The position numbers and the translations under genes are program-made. Positions 1-5,589 of a stretch of 6,224 nucleotides of DNA are shown here, piece by piece (within the stretch, counting starts at the first letter, position 1; each line of letters begins with the position of its first letter). Source of the DNA: a bacterium (GTDB lineage: Bacteria; Actinomycetota; Acidimicrobiia; UBA5794; ZC4RG35); NCBI GenBank assembly GCA_028819835.1, contig JAPPKR010000071.1, positions 1 to 6,224 of the forward strand, read 5' to 3'. The notes below the pieces were generated by a model, which worked only from the letters and a program-made list of their open reading frames with translations, was not told the DNA's origin and searched no databases.

Positions 1-2
1 TG

Positions 3-911
3 GGCAACCTGGGGCACCTCGTGCAGGTGCCGAGAGCCGAGGCGGGCGAGGCGGCGAGTCTTGAGCCGGAGTATTGGACGATCTTTTCACGGAACAAGGC
101 GCTGGAGGCTTCCCGGGCCGTGGCCGGAGGCGACCGCAGGCAACGGGTTCTTCTGAGGGTGTGGGATCGAGAAGACGTCTTCTATCCGGGGCACGAGGGA
201 GGGTTCCACGTCGACGATTTGTCGGCTGCGATCGACTTCGTCAACCGTCTGGATGGGCTGACGTTCGCCGGGTTGACCACCTTTCCGGCCCTCCTGTACG
301 ACGCGGAAGCGAGAAGGGTGAAGCCTACGCCCAACGTGGAAACCCTGGCTCGCGGCGTGGAGATCGCTCTTGGACACTTGGGCACAAGCTTTCCGATAGA
401 GGTGAATGCCCCCGGCACAACTTCCACGGCGGTGCTCGGGCTCCTGGCGGAGATCGGCGCCACCCAGGTGGAACCGGGACACGGACTGACCGGCACCACG
501 CCCCTCCATGCCGTGGAAGATCTTCCCGAACAGCCCGCCGTTCTCTACCTGACCGAAATTGCCCACCTGCATCAGGACGTGCCGCTCTGCTTCGGCGGGG
601 GACTCTACGTGGATCCTGTTTTCGATTCCTATCAAACCAGAGTGGTGGCGGCCAGGAACCCCGAGGACGTTGGCCTGGAACCGGTGCGGATCGACATGCC
701 GGACCCGGCGGGAATCGACTACTACGCAAGGCTCCATCCGCCGGCGGGTCGAAGGCTTCAAGAAGGAGACACGGTGATCGCCGGCTTTCGTATCCAGGCC
801 TTCGTGACCAGGGCGTTGGTGGTGGGCCTGAAGGGAGTCACCACCGGGGACCCGGTGGTTGCGGGCGTGTGGAACGTCGACGGCGCGCCGGTCGATTGGG
901 GTGGGCGGTGA
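3..911 (+). CDS. YhfX-like PLP-dependent fold-III (alanine racemase-like) enzyme, 5'-truncated by window edge
   Basis: The reading frame is already open at base 3 and begins GNLGHLVQVPR, so the true start lies upstream; 302 residues are visible. The sequence resembles the YhfX family, PLP enzymes with an alanine-racemase-type barrel plus a C-terminal beta domain (E. coli YhfX is about 390 aa). Recognisable stretches are the VFYPGHEGGF motif, GLTTFPALL, NAPGTTST and EPGHGLTGTTP, the last two in places where such barrels usually hold the PLP phosphate, and FGGGLYVD. The N-terminal part that should carry the PLP lysine is outside the window, so catalytic competence cannot be judged. The substrate of YhfX-type enzymes is not firmly known to me; amino acid or amino-sugar-derived racemase/lyase chemistry is inference. 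The TGA stop overlaps the GTG start of the ABC ATPase by 4 nt, so the two are almost certainly co-translated. The GTG at 21 is internal and not a start. Confidence 0.82.
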   Translation, partial: GNLGHLVQVPRAEAGEAASLEPEYWTIFSRNKALEASRAVAGGDRRQRVLLRVWDREDVFYPGHEGGFHVDDLSAAIDFVNRLDGLTFAGLTTFPALLYDAEARRVKPTPNVETLARGVEIALGHLGTSFPIEVNAPGTTSTAVLGLLAEIGATQVEPGHGLTGTTPLHAVEDLPEQPAVLYLTEIAHLHQDVPLCFGGGLYVDPVFDSYQTRVVAARNPEDVGLEPVRIDMPDPAGIDYYARLHPPAGRRLQEGDTVIAGFRIQAFVTRALVVGLKGVTTGDPVVAGVWNVDGAPVDWGGR

Positions 912-1675
912 CCGCGCCGGCGCTCTCGGTGCGGAACATGTCCAAGGCATTTCGCGCCGTGCAGGCCCTCGACGACGTCTCTTTGGAGATCCGTCGAGGG
1001 CGGGTGACGGCGCTTCTCGGCGACAATGGCGCCGGGAAGTCCACGCTGGTCAAGTGCATAGCAGGGGTATACCAGCCCGACGCGGGCACCGTGAGCATCG
1101 ACGGCGAGACGCATCGCATCTCGTCTCCGGATGTGGCTCGGACCCTGGGCGTGGAGACCGTGCACCAGGACCTCTCGCTGATCGACAGCCTCAATGTGGT
1201 GGAGAACCTGTTTCTCAACCGTGAGTACACCCGGGGCGGGTCTTTCGGGTCCCGCATAGGTCTCCTCCACAAGAGGAGGATGTCCCGTGAATGCCAGGCC
1301 ACCTTGGCCCGGCTCGGGATATCCATCCCCTCGTTGCGAAAGCCCGTGGGCCTCCTCTCGGGGGGTCAGCGCCAGGCTATTGCCATCGGAAGAGCGGTGG
1401 CATGGGGACAGAAGATCGTTCTTCTGGATGAACCGGCCGCGGCCCTGGGGGTGGAGCAGGCGCAAAGGGTGCTCGATCTGATCGTGGCGCTCCGGGATGC
1501 GGACGTTGCGGTGCTGCTCATCACCCACAACATGGACCGCGTCACTGAAGTCTGCGACGACGCGGTGGTCTTGCGGCGGGGCCGCAAAGCCGCCGAAGTG
1601 AAGGTCGACCAGGTCACCAAGGATGATCTGGTGGCGTTCATCACGGGGGCCAGGACCACCGACGGCAGGACGTGA
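908..1675 (+). CDS. Sugar ABC transporter ATP-binding protein, single domain (FrcA-like)
   Basis: This 255-aa cytoplasmic ATPase would energise import of a sugar through an RbsC-type permease. All nucleotide-binding motifs are present: Walker A GDNGAGKST at residues 38-46, Q-loop VHQD with Gln87, signature LSGGQRQ at 150-156, Walker B IVLLDEP at 170-176 with catalytic Glu175, and H-loop ITHNM with His207. The AAALG after Walker B, in place of the usual SALD-type D-loop, and the basic HKRRM stretch at about 121-125 are typical of the one-domain sugar ATPases such as FrcA. The protein has about half the length of the two-domain RbsA/XylG type, so it should act as a dimer. The start is the GTG at 908 because it overlaps the upstream TGA (GTGA) and leaves only about ten residues before the first strand. 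No permease or binding protein follows on this strand; these may lie upstream of the window. The substrate is unproven; the NagB neighbour hints at an amino sugar. Confidence 0.93.
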   Translation: MTAPALSVRNMSKAFRAVQALDDVSLEIRRGRVTALLGDNGAGKSTLVKCIAGVYQPDAGTVSIDGETHRISSPDVARTLGVETVHQDLSLIDSLNVVENLFLNREYTRGGSFGSRIGLLHKRRMSRECQATLARLGISIPSLRKPVGLLSGGQRQAIAIGRAVAWGQKIVLLDEPAAALGVEQAQRVLDLIVALRDADVAVLLITHNMDRVTEVCDDAVVLRRGRKAAEVKVDQVTKDDLVAFITGARTTDGRT

Positions 1676-1721
1676 TCCTCCTCAGCGGCGTGCACGGGTA
1701 CCTGCCCCGTCGGCCCTGAGC

Positions 1722-2465
1722 ATGAATCCGGTGGAGGTGATCGTGGAGGGAGATGCTCACACCTTGGCGCGCAGGGCCGCCGACGTGGTCCAGGAGTACC
1801 TTGGCTCCGCGCAGGATCCGGTGCTGGGGCTTGCCACCGGAGCATCCGTGCTCCCTCTCTACTGCGAATTGATCCGTCGTCATCACCGGGAGGGTCTGAG
1901 CTTCAGGAGGGTGCGGTCCTTCTTGCTCGACGACTACATCGGTCTCGGTCCGGAGCATCCCCAGTGCTACGGCAACCTCATCGAAGCCGAGTTCGTCGGG
2001 CATGTGGACATCGACCCCGAAAAGCTTTACGCGCCGGACTGCGGGGCTACCGACCCTGATCTGGAGTGCGATCGTTACGACCGGCTGGTGACCCGGGCGG
2101 GAGTGGGACTGCAGATCCTCGGGGTGGGACGCAACGGCCATCTGGCGTTCAACGAGCCAGGGTCCTCCTTTGGGTCCCGCACCCGGGTGGTACGGCTGGC
2201 GGCGGCCACCAGGGCCGACAACGCCCGGTACTTCGACGGCCCCGACCAGGTACCGGCCCTTGCTATGACCCAGGGCATGGCCACGATCAGCCAGGCCGCC
2301 CATCTCTTGGTATTGGCGACGGGACCTTCCAAGGCCGAGGCTGTTCGGGCGGCGCTGGAAGGGCCGATCACCTCGGCGGTTCCGGCCTCGGCGATCCGGC
2401 GGCACTCCAGGGTCACGGTTCTCCTGGATCCGCCGGCCGCCCGGCTCACCGGCCTGGGCCGGTAG
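1722..2465 (+). CDS. nagB: Glucosamine-6-phosphate deaminase/isomerase (NagB family)
   Basis: The 247-aa product matches NagB along its whole length. Family enzymes convert glucosamine-6-phosphate to fructose-6-phosphate and ammonia in the cytoplasm. Visible motifs are the phosphate loop GLATGAS (residues 36-42), the LLDDYIGL segment with Asp70 (equivalent to E. coli Asp72), HPQCYGN, the catalytic GVGRNGHLAFNEPG stretch with Asn138, His140 and Glu145 (E. coli Asp141/His143/Glu148), SRTRVV, NARYF, and GPITSAVPASAI. Asn instead of Asp in RNGH is also common in Gram-positive NagB proteins, so it is not a defect by itself. It lies 46 nt after the ABC ATPase and probably shares its transcript. The ATG start keeps the first beta strand (VEVIVEG) expected in the family but has only a weak upstream ribosome site; a GTG at 1743 has an excellent one. 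Other isomerases or deaminases acting on 2-amino-sugar phosphates (AgaS/GamA-like) are alternatives for the exact substrate. Confidence 0.9.
   Translation: MNPVEVIVEGDAHTLARRAADVVQEYLGSAQDPVLGLATGASVLPLYCELIRRHHREGLSFRRVRSFLLDDYIGLGPEHPQCYGNLIEAEFVGHVDIDPEKLYAPDCGATDPDLECDRYDRLVTRAGVGLQILGVGRNGHLAFNEPGSSFGSRTRVVRLAAATRADNARYFDGPDQVPALAMTQGMATISQAAHLLVLATGPSKAEAVRAALEGPITSAVPASAIRRHSRVTVLLDPPAARLTGLGR
1733..1745 (+). promoter_or_regulatory. Strong Shine-Dalgarno and alternative GTG start inside nagB
   Basis: GGAGGTGA at 1733-1740 lies 5 nt (counting from the end of GGAGG) before an in-frame GTG at 1743. The annotated ATG at 1722 has nothing comparable upstream. Starting at 1743 would remove seven residues, including the first beta strand VEVIV, which is normally part of NagB. 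The longer start is therefore preferred on protein grounds and the shorter on ribosome-binding grounds. GTG 1731 is a third candidate. Confidence 0.4.
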
Positions 2466-2471
2466 GCCCTC

Positions 2472-2486
2472 GCCTGAGCGTCAGGC
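2472..2486. terminator. Compact hairpin between convergent nagB and lipoprotein genes
   Basis: GCCTGA (2472-2477) and TCAGGC (2481-2486) form a perfect 6-bp stem around a GCG loop, in the 25-nt gap between two convergent stop codons. No T-tract follows on either strand. It could terminate both transcripts, as short GC-rich hairpins do in actinobacteria, but the stem is short. Confidence 0.45.
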
Positions 2487-2490
2487 TCCC

Positions 2491-3360
2491 CTACGGCAGA
2501 AGTTCACAGGCTATCCCGTTGTTATTCGTGTCCATCAGGGCTACGTCGCCGTACAGGGGGAAATAGGTGTCGAACCACTCCTGGGCTTCTGCCTGGGTGG
2601 CGAAGTCACTGCAATTCTTGGTGTTGCCGGGATTCTCCGGATCAGTGTCGGTGGCCGGTGCGGCAGTGGTGGTGGTGGCCGCTTCCGTGGTGGTGGTGGT
2701 GCCTTCCCGGATCGTTGGGACGGTGTTCGCGGTCCTGCTGCTCTCGAGGGCCGCGATTGCTTCATCACCGATGATCTCGGCCACTCGCGTTACGGCTTCC
2801 CCGAAGATTTCATAGGCGGTTAGGAACCCCACCAGCGCTGATCGACGGGACTGGCCCGTGTCTGTGGATCGCAAGCCGTCGAGCATCTCTGCAGCTGTGT
2901 CCGCCATAAGGACCACCGCAGCAGCCGCGGTCTGATGTTCGAGGGGGATATTGCCTTGCGAGGATGGCTGTATGCCCTCGAAGGCGTCCCGTAGCTCCTG
3001 GGCGCGCTGCGCGGCAGCCTCCATGCCTGCATCAGTTTCCCCGTAGGAGACCCCGGATTCGGACCGGTTGTCCCAGTTCTCGTTCAAGGCCTGCACGTCC
3101 GCGACCAGTTTGCCGATGTTGACCTCGACCGCCAACAGCACCTCGAGGTAGTTCATCGACTCCTCGGCGAGAGAGATCAGGGTGGTTGACGTGGTGGTGG
3201 TCTCGGGCAGGGTGGTCTCGGGCGGTGGGAGAGTGGTGGTGGCCGATCGGGTGGTCGAGGTGGAGGTGATCGGCGCCAGGGTGGTGGGGACATCGGCGGC
3301 CGGGTCATCGCCGCACGACGCACCGATCACGATCACCACCAACGCGGCCGCCAATCTCAT
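2491..3360 (-). CDS. Secreted lipoprotein with Thr-rich linkers and C-terminal Excalibur domain
   Basis: This 289-aa product begins MRLAAALVVIVIGASCGDD: a short positively charged N-terminus, a hydrophobic core and a lipobox-like GASC, predicting cleavage before and lipidation of Cys16 on the outer face of the cytoplasmic membrane. Residues 26-61 are a Thr/Ser/Pro-rich linker. Residues 65-210 look helical, with no membrane segment and no family I recognise. Residues 221-233 are a second Thr-rich linker. Residues 250-289 match an Excalibur domain: two conserved cysteines (Cys250, Cys285) and the calcium-loop-like DTNNNGIACE at 277-286. The usual motif is DxDxDGxxCE; here the second and third Asp are Asn, so metal binding may be weaker. 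The ATG at 3360 is chosen because it starts the signal peptide directly; an upstream in-frame start at 3426 would add 22 residues before it. GGAAAAG lies just upstream as a modest ribosome site. Function is unknown; a cell-surface or envelope role is inferred. Confidence 0.85.
   Translation of the reverse strand: MRLAAALVVIVIGASCGDDPAADVPTTLAPITSTSTTRSATTTLPPPETTLPETTTTSTTLISLAEESMNYLEVLLAVEVNIGKLVADVQALNENWDNRSESGVSYGETDAGMEAAAQRAQELRDAFEGIQPSSQGNIPLEHQTAAAAVVLMADTAAEMLDGLRSTDTGQSRRSALVGFLTAYEIFGEAVTRVAEIIGDEAIAALESSRTANTVPTIREGTTTTTEAATTTTAAPATDTDPENPGNTKNCSDFATQAEAQEWFDTYFPLYGDVALMDTNNNGIACELLP
2665..2700 (-). repeat. ACC/Thr codon repeat encoding the second linker
   Basis: On the plus strand this reads as runs of GGT/GTG triplets (for example 2666-2677 and 2688-2700). 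On the coding minus strand it encodes Thr-rich residues 221-232, broken by Glu-Ala-Ala. Such tandem triplets may vary in length between strains by slippage; that is inference. Confidence 0.6.
3178..3285 (-). repeat. Imperfect Thr/Ser/Pro-rich codon repeat encoding the first linker
   Basis: The minus strand encodes residues 26-61, dominated by Thr with interspersed Ser and Pro and two ETTLPE-like units. The plus strand is correspondingly GT-rich. The linker would hold the middle domain away from the lipid anchor. The repeat is degenerate at DNA level. Confidence 0.6.
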
Positions 3361-3404
3361 GGGGCTTTTCCGGTTAGTGAACACTGATCGCAATCTGGGC
3401 CTGC

Positions 3405-3433
3405 TTCGTACCTTCTGGCAGAACAATAATCAA
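3405..3433 (-). promoter_or_regulatory. Candidate sigma-70-type promoter for the lipoprotein gene
   Basis: On the minus strand TTGATT (3433-3428) matches the -35 consensus at 4 of 6 positions and is followed after exactly 17 nt by TACGAA (3410-3405), a weak -10 match. The -10 element ends 44 nt before the ATG at 3360. The site lies in the 111-nt gap after the alkylation-repair gene, so the lipoprotein may have its own promoter in addition to any readthrough. Confidence 0.33.
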
Positions 3434-3443
3434 GCGGCAGTCC

Positions 3444-3463
3444 GGAGGATGGAAGGATCCTCC
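3444..3463 (-). terminator. Hairpin 8 nt after the alkylation-repair stop, loop complementary to that gene's SD
   Basis: On the minus-strand RNA, GGAGGAU and AUCCUCC form a perfect 7-bp stem around a CCUUCC loop, starting 8 nt past the stop codon at 3472. No immediate U-run follows; a looser T-rich stretch lies about 12 nt on. Position suggests a terminator or 3'-end stabiliser. The loop is the exact complement of GGAAGG, the ribosome site of the same gene at 4192-4197. Confidence 0.5.
3446..3460 (+). repeat. 15-bp inverted repeat, copy downstream of the alkylation-repair gene
   Basis: This copy matches the reverse complement of 4188-4202 at 14 of 15 positions; the inner 12 bp (ATGGAAGGATCC) are perfect. 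The copies bracket the coding region, with this one 11 nt beyond the stop codon. It contains a GGATCC palindrome, which contributes to the match. Confidence 0.6.
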
Positions 3464-3471
3464 AGCCGGCC

Positions 3472-4185
3472 TCAGGAGGAGCGGCCCTTGGTCTTGCGGC
3501 TCCAGACTCTGGCAAGGTAGGGAAGGGCGTCCGGCGTCTTGCAGGAGGTCTCACCGTGATCGACCTTCACCTTACCGATGCGGCTCGCGGTCTCTTCTGC
3601 CGCCTTCCGCATCTCCTGGCTCCGGTACCCGATGGCGATCAGGGCTCCGTTCATGGAATGCCGGACCCGGTTGGCCGCCACCCCGATGTTCCGCTCTATG
3701 TAGGAAAGCCTCTCGGTGAAGTATTCCTCAGACAGATGGCGTTCGCCATCCAGCGCCTGTGCGGCCACCAACGACCAGCCGACCGTTCCCGTCCACTCAT
3801 CTTCGGGGTCGGTGGTCCAATCTCCCGCCAACTCATCTCGGAGACCGGTGCGGCCCACCAATGAAGCAAGGGCGTCCGCCAGGACGTAGTTGTCGACATC
3901 GGTAAGGCGCTCCCGGAAGGTCCGCTCCGATATCCGGGAGGGGTCATCCACCATTGTGGCCAATACCCGGGCGTCGTGGTTCCCCGAGGACCATAACTCG
4001 ACCGCCAACCGGTGATCAGGAGCCAGGCGTTTGGCGAGTTTTCTCAGGTTGGCGTAGCTGACTCCGAACAGTGGCCCTTTGACACCGTGGCGGGGGTAAA
4101 CCTTGCGATTCTGGGAAGTGCCGAGTTCTTCCAGCTGTGCCAACGTTTCATCACAGAGAGCGGAAGCGGCAACGGTGGTTGACAT
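3472..4185 (-). CDS. DNA alkylation repair family protein (AlkD-like HEAT repeat)
   Basis: The 237-aa cytoplasmic protein resembles the DNA alkylation repair superfamily, in which AlkD from Bacillus cereus excises 3- and 7-alkylpurines using a HEAT-repeat fold. Characteristic stretches are [18 protein letters not shown] (residues 33-50), [14 protein letters not shown] (65-78), NYVLAD (99-104), [10 protein letters not shown] (130-139), [15 protein letters not shown] (172-186) and [13 protein letters not shown] (208-220). By my manual alignment AlkD Trp109 and Asp113 fall at Tyr100 and Asp104, while the basic residue after EW (AlkD Arg148) appears to be Gly or Thr. Glycosylase activity is therefore uncertain and another nucleic-acid-binding role is possible. 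The ATG at 4185 is preferred: GGAAGG lies 6 nt upstream and a longer frame to 4437 would run through the neighbouring hydrolase gene. It is divergent from the hydrolase; the lipoprotein gene follows on the same strand 111 nt later. Confidence 0.84.
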   Translation of the reverse strand: MSTTVAASALCDETLAQLEELGTSQNRKVYPRHGVKGPLFGVSYANLRKLAKRLAPDHRLAVELWSSGNHDARVLATMVDDPSRISERTFRERLTDVDNYVLADALASLVGRTGLRDELAGDWTTDPEDEWTGTVGWSLVAAQALDGERHLSEEYFTERLSYIERNIGVAANRVRHSMNGALIAIGYRSQEMRKAAEETASRIGKVKVDHGETSCKTPDALPYLARVWSRKTKGRSS

Positions 4186-4187
4186 GG

Positions 4188-4202
4188 GGATCCTTCCATG
4201 CT
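4188..4202 (-). repeat. 15-bp inverted repeat, copy over the alkylation-repair ribosome site
   Basis: This is the partner of 3446-3460, matching its reverse complement at 14 of 15 positions. On the minus strand it reads through the GGAAGG Shine-Dalgarno (4197-4192) and ends two nucleotides before the ATG at 4185. Any pairing of this segment in the mRNA would hide the ribosome site. Confidence 0.6.
4192..4197 (-). promoter_or_regulatory. Ribosome binding site of the alkylation-repair gene
   Basis: GGAAGG on the minus strand is spaced 6 nt from the ATG at 4185. It decides the start codon against the longer open frame and is the segment complementary to the loop of the 3' hairpin at 3444-3463. 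Confidence 0.7.
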
Positions 4203-4303
4203 GGCGAGGGAACCGATACCAGTTTACGATCCCGCGCCAAGTTATCCGGCGCTGGCATGGCGCGCCGCTCGGCTTCACCCTTACCATTCGAGCAAGGTGG
4301 CCG

Positions 4304-4319
4304 AAAGGAGGCAAATGTG
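4304..4319 (+). promoter_or_regulatory. Strong Shine-Dalgarno deciding the GTG start of the hydrolase, with overlapping ATGTGA
   Basis: AAAGGAGG (4304-4311) is a near-perfect Shine-Dalgarno, 5 nt before GTG 4317. Overlapping this start is an out-of-frame ATG at 4315 followed at once by TGA (4318-4320), a start-stop element sharing the same ribosome site. An in-frame ATG at 4257 has no ribosome site. Confidence 0.7.
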
Positions 4320-5489
4320 AGCAATTTATCCACCGCGGCGGACGCGGTGCTGGACGGGGTGACTTCCGGGAGTCCCCGCGTGCCCGGCGTGGTAGCCCTG
4401 GCAACCAACCGCGACGGGAACATTTACGAAGGAGCACGAGGGATGCGGTCCCTGGGCAACGGCGCGGCGATGACCACCGACACCATATGCGCGATCTTCT
4501 CGACGACCAAGGCTATCGCAGGCACTGCCTGCCTGCAGTTGGTCGAGGATGGCAAACTCGACCTCGACGCCCCGGCCAAGAACTACGCGCCCGATATCGG
4601 GGAACTGCAGGTTCTGGACGGGTTTGACGACAACGGAGACCCCATACTCCGTCCGCCGAAGCGTGACGTGACCACCAGGATGCTGCTCCTCCACACCGCG
4701 GGCCTGTCCTACTTCTTCTTCAATGAGACGTACAACCGGTTGGCCGAGGACCACGGCCAGGTCAGCCCGGTCACGTCATCCAAGGAGTCGCTCATGACTC
4801 CCCTTCTCTTCGATCCGGGAGACGAGTGGGAGTACGGAACCAATATCGACTGGGCCGGCCAGGTGGTTGAAGGGATCACCGGCCAGCGTCTGGGCGAGGT
4901 GATGCAGGAGCGGATATTCGATCCCCTCGGAATGAATTCCACCTCTTTTGACTTGAGCGATGAGATGCGGAGTCGGATGGCGTTGATACATCACCGGGGC
5001 GACGACGGGGAGTTGACTCCTCTCGACTTCGAGTTGCCGCCGGATCCCGAGGTGCACATGGCCGGTCACGGCTTGTACTCGACCGTGGAGGACTACATCA
5101 AGTTCATCCGAATGTGGCTGAACGACGGCATGGGTCCCGGCGGGCAGGTTCTCGGCAAGGAAACCGTTGAGATGGCTGCGCAGAACGGCTTGGGAGAGAT
5201 GAAGATAAAAGGTCTCCCCGCTGTGGACCCGTCTCTGACCAACTATGCGGAGTTCTTCCCCGGTATGCCCAAGTCATGGGCGCTGACCTTCATGATCAAC
5301 GATGAGGACGCTCCCACGGGGCGGCCGGCGGGCGCCCTGGCCTGGGCTGGCTTGGCCAACCTCTACTACTGGATCGATCGTCAGAACGGAGTGGGGGGCT
5401 TCTGGGCCACCCAGATCTTCCCGTTTGCCGACGCCACTTCGGTGGGCGGCTTCATGGACTTCGAGACGGCGATCTACGACAACCTGTAG
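4317..5489 (+). CDS. Serine hydrolase, beta-lactamase class C / family VIII esterase type
   Basis: The 390-aa product, counted from the GTG start, belongs to the penicillin-binding-protein-like serine hydrolases. The nucleophile motif SxxK is FSTTK with Ser62 and Lys65. The Tyr of the second motif is probably Tyr173 in [12 protein letters not shown], placed like the Tyr of EstB-type esterases. The third motif region is [13 protein letters not shown] (342-354), matching the W-G-G-x-x-G / YFWID pattern of family VIII esterases rather than the KTG of true beta-lactamases. [10 protein letters not shown] (126-135), [10 protein letters not shown] (165-174) and [10 protein letters not shown] (202-211) are also typical of the family. 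Length fits (about 380-430 aa). No signal peptide is visible, so it is probably a cytoplasmic esterase, amidase or lactone hydrolase rather than a periplasmic antibiotic-degrading enzyme; the substrate is unknown. It is monocistronic, divergent from the alkylation-repair gene and convergent with the permease gene. Confidence 0.9.
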   Translation: MSNLSTAADAVLDGVTSGSPRVPGVVALATNRDGNIYEGARGMRSLGNGAAMTTDTICAIFSTTKAIAGTACLQLVEDGKLDLDAPAKNYAPDIGELQVLDGFDDNGDPILRPPKRDVTTRMLLLHTAGLSYFFFNETYNRLAEDHGQVSPVTSSKESLMTPLLFDPGDEWEYGTNIDWAGQVVEGITGQRLGEVMQERIFDPLGMNSTSFDLSDEMRSRMALIHHRGDDGELTPLDFELPPDPEVHMAGHGLYSTVEDYIKFIRMWLNDGMGPGGQVLGKETVEMAAQNGLGEMKIKGLPAVDPSLTNYAEFFPGMPKSWALTFMINDEDAPTGRPAGALAWAGLANLYYWIDRQNGVGGFWATQIFPFADATSVGGFMDFETAIYDNL

Positions 5490-5510
5490 TCACCGAACGC
5501 TCAAAACCTA

Positions 5511-5546
5511 CGGAAGGGGGCTCCCGTCGCTGGGGACCCCCTTCTG
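5511..5546. terminator. Strong bidirectional hairpin between hydrolase and permease genes
   Basis: CGGAAGGGGG (5511-5520) pairs with CCCCCTTCTG (5537-5546) over 10 positions, including one G-U pair. An inner CCC/GGG stem (5523-5525 with 5532-5534) surrounds a six-base loop. On the minus strand a TTTT follows about 6 nt after the stem, so it fits best as the terminator of the permease transcript; it begins 21 nt after the hydrolase stop and may serve both. Confidence 0.7.
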
Positions 5547-5589
5547 CCGTGAATACGCGTCACGGCGGTTTGGTTCCGCCAACCCGGTC

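Larger units (their letters stand above)
4186..4316. promoter_or_regulatory. Divergent intergenic region, presumed promoters not resolved
   Basis: These 131 nt separate two divergent genes, so both promoters should lie here unless one gene is leaderless. I could not find a pair of -35/-10 elements with correct spacing on either strand. A small inverted repeat, GCGCC (4234-4238) and GGCGC (4248-4252) with 9 nt between, sits near the centre and could be an operator half-site pair, but 5-bp arms are easily due to chance in GC-rich DNA. Confidence 0.35.

Noticed and set aside
74..907. Upstream in-frame extension of the ABC ATPase to a start at 74
   Set aside because: The extra 278 residues are Arg/Gly-rich shadow translation over the well-matched YhfX-like gene; the ATPase fold begins right after GTG 908.
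87..950. Long minus-strand open frame opposite the YhfX-like gene
   Set aside because: Low-complexity Arg/Pro/His composition and no family resemblance; it is antisense to a clearly conserved gene in GC-rich DNA.
758..1528. Minus-strand open frame opposite the ABC ATPase
   Set aside because: It lies antisense to intact Walker A, signature and Walker B motifs and its product resembles nothing.
1694..1710. Small hairpin ACGGG/CCCGT between the ABC ATPase and nagB
   Set aside because: Only five base pairs with a seven-base loop and no T-tract; expected by chance in GC-rich DNA and not enough to call an attenuator or terminator.
2567..2815. Plus-strand Val-rich frame resembling a membrane protein
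   Set aside because: The hydrophobic Val runs are the antisense reading of the lipoprotein's Thr codons.
3182..3520. Plus-strand Val/Gly-rich frame
   Set aside because: Antisense of the first Thr-rich linker and signal peptide, with no ribosome site.
4137..4316. Longer N-terminus of the hydrolase, including ATG 4257
   Set aside because: The longer version overlaps the divergent gene and lacks a ribosome site; AAAGGAGG directly precedes GTG 4317 and the family fold starts soon after it.
4186..4437. Longer N-terminus of the alkylation-repair protein
   Set aside because: The added 84 residues are Arg/Pro-rich and overlap the hydrolase coding region; ATG 4185 has a well-spaced GGAAGG.
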